Assembly: GCA_034008185.1 (NCBI GenBank)
Contig: CM067089.1
Span: 22,540,213-22,604,212 of the forward strand
Length of the DNA stretch: 64,000 nucleotides
Direction of reading: 5' to 3'
Source: Gorsachius magnificus
Taxonomy: Eukaryota; Chordata; Aves; Pelecaniformes; Ardeidae
Part shown: positions 23,101-32,100 of the stretch, one piece after another
Layout: each line of letters starts with the position of its first letter
How positions within the stretch are numbered: the first letter of the stretch is position 1
The notes under the pieces: generated by a model
Databases searched by the model: none
What the model saw: the letters and a program-made list of their open reading frames with translations, nothing else
Told to the model about the DNA's origin: nothing
Made by a program: the position numbers and the translations under genes

Positions 23101-26100
23101 TCACTTCTGTCTCACCAGCCTGTTTTTGCAGCAAATGGAACGAACAGAAGGTGTCATTGATGAAGTCGAGAACTTCTTTTCAGTTTTGGTACATGGGTGA
23201 GATGTTAGGTCTCATCTGTATGCAAGACAGGCCTGTGTGCAAGAGGATAGTGAGGTGGCAATCATGTCTTCTAAGGAGAACTAATTAGTTCATGAATTTA
23301 ACTACATTGACTATGTGATAGAAAACAAACCCTATGGTAACCTGTTGCACTGCTGGTATAGTAATTCTGCAGAGCACAGCCAAAGCTGGGAAGATAGTGT
23401 TCCCTTCACAGACAGTGAAAGGAACTTTGTATGCCTGTCACATTCTGTTCTGCTCCCAAATCCATAAAATAGTGGCTTTTCTCTGGGCCTGTATGTTCAT
23501 TTCTAAAGGCTATGTTGAAAATAATCAAGGTGGCTGCAAGGTGGAGAAGTCACTCTACAGAAAAATACAGGTCTGTAGTGCTGATTCTTTGGGATGCTTA
23601 CATGTCAAATCTGTGCTTTCATGTAGTGCAGCAATACTTAAGGGAACTTTATATTAGGTTGGTGGTGAGCAGATTAGCTCCAGCAGCATGCAACTTGGCA
23701 TGGACTGCAGAGCTCTGGAGAAGCTGCTGGTGTGGTTAGTCCACACAGCATACGCTATTGCTGTGGCTGTGCTTGGGAGTATTCCTGTGAGGTTAAAGCT
23801 ACATTGCATGTATTCACATGACTGTCAATGGTTCCTTTGACAATTATTGTTTAAAAAAACCCCACAACATTCTAATGAAGCAAAATTGTGCTAGCATATT
23901 CTTATCCCTTTCTCATACTCTCCTCAGCTTTGCAGGAAAAAAAAAGAAAGCTCAGCAAATATTAAAGATACATTTATAGAGAAATATTTAATATTCTGTC
24001 ATGTAACCCAAACCACCTAGTTTATGTAGTAGTAGATATTTCACAATATGCCTCAACAATTCACTTACATCAATAAGCCTCAACAATGCATTTATATCAC
24101 TCCTGGTTTTAAGATCACTAGGAGCATGACTACCTAGCATTTTATTTTAGCTTTAGGGTTAATTTTAGGGTTACAATGAGCTTGACCTTTTTTTTTTTTT
24201 AAATCAGGATTCTTCCTGTCAAAACACTGACTTAAAGTATCTTACTGTTTGCTATCACTCCTTTCTCAATACTAAATAGTCATCTGACCCTCTAAACACC
24301 TTCCAGTCTAACTAATTAACTCAGCCAGCTGTTTTGACTTTTATCCAATAAACAAAACAAATACTGTCTTCTGTGTCATGGGCAAATTGCCCTTAATGTC
24401 TTGTTTTGCCAAGTCACAGTTTGGCCTCTCAGGAGCACTGTGCAGAGGCCAAAACCTTCACCTGGCCAACACACTCTCAATAATAATTAATCCTCAATGC
24501 CCGCTTGGAGCCTTGACAGAACTTCTCAATAAGCGATGTTAGTCACACTCAAGCTTAAGTGTCAGGCAGCTGGCAAAGATTTGTGCAGAGTGGACTGAAC
24601 ATAGCAACTTAAGAGCCTTTATTGGGGCGAATGTCTGGTCAACTGCCTGGTTTCCTCTTTGATTTTCACCATTAGCCAAAGCTCCAATCAGAAATACCAC
24701 ATAATTTTATTACGTTATATTACATTGTTCTACATGTTTAAGGGCATAATCAACAGGTTTATCTTTCTGATTTTTTTTCAGATGTAGAGATGCTTCAGTC
24801 CAAACCAGACAGTCCAGTTGCCAGAGATGAAGTTTCTCTAACTACAAAAGACTCCATGCTGCGCAAGTTTTTAGAAGGTGAGACCTGTTTGGAGAGAGGG
24901 GTGGCAGTAGCACAGTTAAAGCAATTGAATGGAACTTGAGATTTCTCCTCGATCTGTTTAGGATAGGAGCCAGTCTGCACTGTTTGACATGGACAGCTTT
25001 GCCCTAGAGGGTACAAATGAGGCACAACAGAAAAAGCAGCTTGGTAGGTGATTTCACAAATGCAGTTAGTTTCTTACCAAAAAGGAAGAGTGATTTTTAG
25101 TTCCAGTCCCTGCCTACCAGTGAGTGCAAGCACACATCTGGTATCTATTCAGGAATGGCTGTCTTTTGTCCTTACCTTAGTGATGGGAATTAATTCTGGT
25201 GTCCTCATCTGGGTGCAGGCTCCCCTTACAGGCAGAAGCTGAGTATAAAGTAGAGCAGCACAAGCTAGTGATGAATTTTAATGTAGATGCTTCATTCAAA
25301 AGTCCATCCATGGAAAACAGCAGCCTAGAAAGAGGAAAAGAACTGCTGGCTCCCAAACCTGATCTATGCTCTTGCCTCTTCAGTGCTCCCTCTGCCTTCT
25401 CTGACCAAAGTCAGACCTCAGCTCCATGCTATTCCCACTGAGCATGATGGGGTTGTCCAAGCCTTTTCCTGACTCACCAGGTTCCATGGGATACAGGCTC
25501 ACTTTTTGTGGGTGACCCAGCTGGACTCAGAGCAAGATTAAGTCTGGGGCTCTTAACATCTTGTTCTGTTTTTCCTGCCAACACCAATGCTCTGGCAATC
25601 CCATTTGCTTTGAATCAACTAGGTGTTGCAACATCACTAAAGGAAAGTTAGTCCAGTGATTTGGGTATTCATTTGTGACTTGGTAACAGAGTAGTGAGTT
25701 AGTCCAGAGGCTCTTAATTCTTTTTGCTAGCATGCAAACAGAGGGAAATGAGCTTTTAAATCAGGTATGACAGTGTTTGATTTTGCAGTCATGTTAGGGA
25801 GTGAAAATGGAATGGAGATGAAGTGGTATAATGGTAGCTGGGCTTGTTAAGTACAGACACGCGTACTCAGCTCCTTCTGAGACATGTTGTTCTGAGATCG
25901 AATATATTGTCAGCTGATGGCGATTGCTCATTTCAGACAAAGGAATAATTCTCTGTAATACTTTGTAGACCACCACAAGTAGCTTTTGGAAACCAGTGCT
26001 CTGATTTGTTAACTGTCACAATATGTTAATTAACGGGAATTAATTGAACTAACTGTTCCCTGAGTTCTTAAAAACATTTATGAGATTTTCCACTATGGTT

Positions 26101-29100
26101 TCTTCACCAAAACAGGTGGTACAGGCTTAGTGGCAAACATTTACATGCTACTAGATGTTAATGACTTCATCAAGTCCTGTCTTGAAGGGCTTTGACACTT
26201 TAAGTCACTGCAAAACTGGATGGTTTTGCCTGTGAAATGGCCAGCTTGGTAAGAATGTGGTACATAGTGCATCTGGAGGGATCCAGTGTTTGGTGAAGTG
26301 GCCAGGTTGTTTTTCTTACAAACTACTCTGTTGTAGGCGGTAGCATGGATGTGCCAGATTCAGAGGAAGGAGTTTACCAGCGGTATGGTGAAGATGATGT
26401 ATACTACTCAGTGGAACAAGATACTTTTCCACAGGAAATGGCTAGCAGACCTCCAGTTCCTGTTCCAAGACCAGAATCCAGCTCTCCACAGCCAGACAAT
26501 GAACTGTACATCTCCAAAAGTGAGTTGGGTACCAGGACTGAAACTGTAGACTAGTCAGCTGTAGAATGGCCTTGACATGGGCTCCAGTTGCCAAATAAAC
26601 ACTGAGAAAATCTACATGTTTTCAAGACCCCTGGATTATTTGGCTCTGGAGCTGGATTATATTTGGGATCCAATTTCAGATCTGTTTTTCATCTTCTGCC
26701 TAATTTGAAAATGTGGGGATGTTGTATCCTGAGGTCTTGGCCTGAGCTTGCTCTTGATGAAAGCAGTAGGATGATAGATTACCCCCAAATAGTATAAACA
26801 AATCCAACTAAATAGGAAAAATCCTGATATTATAAGGACACAGTCAAGCTAATAAATTGAGACATTGCTGCTCTGTAATGTTATCACTGATTCAATAGCA
26901 TTTGTATAGGACATGATTCTATACCTCAGTACCTCCCTCTGAGGTGGGGCTTAATTGACTTTGAAGAAAATTGTGCTTCTTAGTTTGCTGGGCAATTTTG
27001 GAAATCTTGGTTGTATTTCACAAACATTCTAACAAGAACTACGGTAACATGTAGGAGAGTAATTTCAGTGACTTCTCCTTCCCCCATGACAGGACTGTGG
27101 GGAAAGCATGTCCAGATTTCTTTTAGAGGTGGCTGAACTAAATTCTTTGAGGTCAATAGAAGTTTTCTTCAATGGACTTGGTAGGGTAACAGAAGCTGTA
27201 ATGCAGTGCAGAATTGTGTATGCTTTCCATATTCATCCTTGCTATTTCTGTCTTCATGAGATGCATTTCAGTATCTAAAGGGTGTTTGTTTTACAGTTTT
27301 TGCACAGAAAGCTCAAAGACCTGAGAATCTCTATGTCCCTAGAGGAAAGGTTAAGAAAGGTAAGTCAGAAGTTCACCCTGAAAATCTTTCCAGTAATCCA
27401 AAAGCAAATCTGCTGCAGTAGCTTCATTTGTGTGATGTGTGACAGAATACTCTGTTTTATAAGGCTCTGAGGATAATAGTCCTATATGAATGACCCAGCC
27501 TTTCTGACCTTATGTGACATTGGAAACTTTTTATAACTGCAGAGTGTGAGGGGGTACCCTTTTATTACATACTGTACCTATCCCCTGTCTTGGAGTTTAT
27601 CCTCAGTCAGGTTCATAATGAACATTGAAGTCCTTTTTTATGTTGTGACCTATATTACTTCATGGAGTCGATGTCCCACTTTTGATCTTCTGGAGATAGC
27701 CGCTGCCTGTTGATCATTATTTCCTAGGATTTAACCTTTAGTGAACTGCTTGCCATTGATCTATGTACTTCCAAAACTGCCCTTACTCTTTCATCTCTTA
27801 TCCTGTTTGCTATCAGAGTGCCAGGAACCACATCTGAGCTTTTATCTCACATGTTGGGAACTCCTCTTTATGTTGCAAATGAGTTACAAAGGGCCAGCAT
27901 CAGTAGGAGGAGTTTTCACCTTTCTGTTTCTGGAGTTATACTGCACAGATTACCTAGGAAGAGTCTAGCTTTGTGACTGCCAAGGTGAAAGTTCTGTTTT
28001 GTGGATTGCTGGGGAGAGAGCAATTTTTGCAGTGAGGAAGCAGAGCACTTTAAGGAGTACATTGTGTGCTGTTCACTTAAATTATGTTTTTAAGAACAGA
28101 GATTATCCCTCAGACGTATTTGCGTACAAGGTTACCTCTCAGCTGGGCTTTTAGCCCTGACAAATAGCAGGATGGCGTAAGGACAAAACACTTCTGGTCA
28201 GGGAAACATTCAGTCTGTAATACTGGGTTTTTTTGCATCTCTGCTATATCAAGGGTGCTTGAGTTTCTTTGTATTCAGTGAGGAGGGCAGACGCCACAAG
28301 TTCAATAATGTTTTAGATGTTCTTCTCTTTTCAGAGACAATAGTCAGGCCTGTAAGGGACCTGTCTCAATCAAGCATATATGATCCGTTTGCTGGAATGA
28401 AAACCCCAGGTCAACGGCAGCTCATTACATTACAGGAGCAAGTGAAAATGGGCATACTCACCGTTGATGAAGCTGTACTTCATTTTAAGGAGTGGCAACT
28501 GAACCAGAAAAAGAGATCAGAATCGTTCCGGTTCCAGCAGGTACAGGCTTATTCCACTGTTTAAGAAATAAAGCTGTCTCTCTAGGTATATATCACAAGC
28601 TGTTCAGTGTGGGTACGTTTCTTTCATGATTGGAGCAGGAAGACTGCTAACGCGGTCCCCCAGCTAGCAGAGTTCTCTCCTGACATGGAGGGGCTGTTAC
28701 CATGCAGCAGCAAGCAGGTGGCTGTTTTACACATCTGTTTGTCTTGCAGTAGTATTATTAGTTTTTAGAGATCTGTACACTAGGAATTGGGCCAAATCCA
28801 GTTGGCTAAATTACCTTTCTAGAGGTCACCTGGCACCTACCTGCTGGCAGGAGACTTCTGTGATGAACATTTAGCTCGTCAGTTCTCATCCATTTCAGAT
28901 CAGTGAAGATTCAGTGTCCCAGATGGCATATTGGCTTTAAAGTCCTATCCTGTAGATGGTCTGATCCCTCCCTGGGTGTTTGATGGCTCCAGGACTGCCT
29001 GTTCTTTGCAGCTGGGCAAGGTCTAGCAACAGTCATCAGTGCAACACAGTGTTTAGGTGGCTTAGCTGAAGGAGGGAGTTGTTACATTGGCAGCAGCAAT

Positions 29101-32100
29101 GTAATGACTGGTGGGACTAGCAGTCATAGTTTAAAATTTCTATTCTCACATTAGAGTAGGGCTGCCTCTTTAAAACCACTGCCTGCTTCTTTTGGAGCCT
29201 TTTGTTCATGCTGTGGCAGTCTGCTCTCAGACTTGAGGTGCTGGTCTCTGGTGTGTGACGCTGCTTTGGGAGCTGTCAGAACAAAGCCAAAACTATTCTC
29301 CTGATTCTCACTTGGAAGGGCCCTCTCTGCCCAGAAACAGTCAGAGGAATCCCTTCTTCTATCAATAAAGAATGTAGTGCTACTTTAGTAGATGTCTGTA
29401 GCAGAGATGAAGTGGCATGCTCTGTGCCCCATCCCATAAGCAGCTTTCAAAGTCTCTGCTGCAGATCTTGCCGACTCATGGTACAGCAATCGCTCCATCT
29501 GCTGTTCCACTTATTCAGGGGTTTCCTCCTCTTACATGTATTTCCCCGCTGGAAAAAGTTGTCCTTTTTTTTTTTTTTTTTTCTCTCCCTCCCCTCCCCA
29601 CCTGTCCTTACTGTAAAGTGCAGTATGCTGCCACATAGTGAAGAGACTTTGCTCCCAGTTACATTTCCAGGTGTGCCCTCTTGCTTCAGTGGGGACATCC
29701 TGAATTCTTTCTGAATTGTCCCTCATGCTCTGGGATGCGTGGCAGCCTCCTCTGTCCCTGCAGTCAGAATTATCTGTTCATTAGCACAGAAAGGACAGTG
29801 CAGTTACTTGATTATGGGTCTTGTTTCTGTGCCAGTGTCACAGTGGAAATAGAAAATAGAGTGAGTTCTAACCCAAATGTGCTGCTTATCTGCAACTGCC
29901 AGTGAGTCTGTGAACTTGACCTTAACATACACAATGAACATCTGAAAAAACTTGGCTTCTGAAAGGTACACATGGATTTCTGAAGGGAATAGATTAAAAC
30001 TTTTTGACATGGTTTGGACTTCAGCCAGGTCTAGCAGGCTTTGTTACAGCTTGGTTACAAAGTTAGCTGAAATATAATATTGGTATTGTCAGAAAGCTAC
30101 TCATCCTCCTTTATCCAAAGCCCTGAAAATAATATCTTGTGGTGTTTTTAGGAAAATCTGAAACGGCTACGAGACAGCATAACCAGGAGGCAAATGGAGA
30201 AGCAAAAAAAAGACAAAAGTGCAGGTAACAGTCTGATTCTGACATTCTCTGGTAATGAAGCAGCTAACAATATTAATAGGGTCTTCAGGCAGAAATGTCT
30301 CTGTGTGTATTGTAGTTATGTGATATGTTAATATTCACATCTATGTGCCTGTTGGCTAAAACATTGGGAAGTTGCTTTGCTCCTCAGTTTCCCAGATTGA
30401 TGAAAGGATGTCCACATCTGTGGAATGAATCTTGATTCATTCATGTACAGTTATGATCACCCTTACGTGATTGTGTTTAACTTTGTTCTTGGGTGCAAAG
30501 CTGTCTCTCAGAGGCTATACTTGCATAGACCCTGATGAACTGTTCATTTTCTCTTCCAGATTTGGAAATTACAGTACCCCTTCGACATTCTCATAATACT
30601 TTGGGAAAACCAGAATGTGGAATATATGAATATGCCCCCAGGAAAAACGTTTTCCCACCAAAAAAGGAGATAAAGCGAGGAGACTGGAAAACAGAAAGCA
30701 CATCCAGCACAACAAGTAAGCAAACCCTGAGTGTCATCCTCTTTATAGGAAAGCTGGATGAAAAATACTTCCCCAGCTTGACTCTGGAGTCAGCTCAGGG
30801 GACAGGACTTCTGTTCCTGAATCACGGTACTGACACCACCACCACAAACCCTGCAGGCCTAGGGTTGGCTGTTCTCAAAACTGTAAAAGCAGCTCCAGGC
30901 ACATCAAGTGCTTTGGGCATCTTGTGTCTGTATCTCTGCAGAATAAGTCTCTGCACCTGAAAGCTGAGTGAAAGATTCCCTTGCACCTTCTCAGGGAAGG
31001 CATATCACTCATTTTCAGTTCTTAAAAGTAGATGGCAGCTGCTCTCTTAGAGAAGAGGATGCTCCCTTGCTGTGACTCTCAGCAGGCAGTGTGCTCTTCT
31101 GGTCTGAAGGGCACAGTTATACTGCAGACTGGGAACCAGTCTCTATGTGTAGTTTCCTCAATTATTGTAGATACAGGACAGCATTTTTCATTGGTAACTG
31201 TGGGACCTCTTGAGTGACTTGCACAGTCTGCACATTTTTATTAGGTTTAATTTGTGCAAACTAAATCCCTGCATTCTTGCTGTTGTTGCAGACTGAGCAA
31301 TTCTTGTAGAAATCATTAAGATAATTTTGGTCCTCTGAAAGGAAAACTGAGTCCCAGTGAGGTTACTCCCTTTGTGGCTCTTGGCAAGATATCACTGGCA
31401 CACATCCAGAGTAGGTGCCAGAGGCAACTGACTGAGCCAGTAACTTGTATATAAGCAGTTGTGAGAGAAATGTTGACAAGCCTACAGAGTTCACTGTGTG
31501 CATCTTGGCTCTCTTTCCCATGGCATGATTGTGAGAACAGACCCTAACACAGTATTTAACACTCTTTAAGTGCTGCTGTTTGTACCAGCTGATAATGAGT
31601 TACCTCACCAAGGCTAGGGAGGGACTGCATCTTAGGAGAAAACCTCTCTAGCCTCCATTTCAGTATATAGGTTTCTGAATGTCAGTGTCCCAGTATTGCC
31701 CAGCCCTACAGAACATGATGTATTTATGAATGAAACCAGCCATAGCAGCATAGGATATGTTTGTGAGTTGCTGTCCTCTTCAGAGATGGCATGACTGATT
31801 GCAAAAACATTCCCTGCTCTGAGTCTGTGCAAGTTAAATGGGTTTGCATAAATGGTTGCTGAAGGTTGTTAGAACAAAGGTGTCATTTCTAGCTCTAAAA
31901 TAGACTAGGAAACATTCCTGTGATGAGTAAGGATTGTTGTGAGAGGAGGTGGTGAACAGCTATTGGGAATGATAACCTCTCAAGCAGTCACTTATTCCAG
32001 GAATGAATGTGTGGCAGTGCTCAGGGCCATCTGCCTCCACGCAGTTGTTAAGGACATGGGGGCTGATAATTTAAATATACGTAAATGTTGGGTGTGTAAC

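Larger units (their letters stand above)
18633..24781 (+). other. PIK3AP1: PIK3AP1 intron (longest wholly contained in the gene's window part)
   Basis: About 6 kb. Most of it is T/G-rich on the + strand with no recognised exon. A G-rich then TG-rich stretch lies at about 22161-22225. From about 23850 the base composition flips to A/C-rich (see separate entry). The acceptor is TTTTTTTTCAG at 24781. Confidence 0.75.

Noticed and set aside
30716..30960. Extension of the PIK3AP1 exon at 30560 into an open frame
   Set aside because: A clear GTAAGC donor at 30716 joins in phase to the exon at 32446, whose peptide matches BCAP. The extension is intron.
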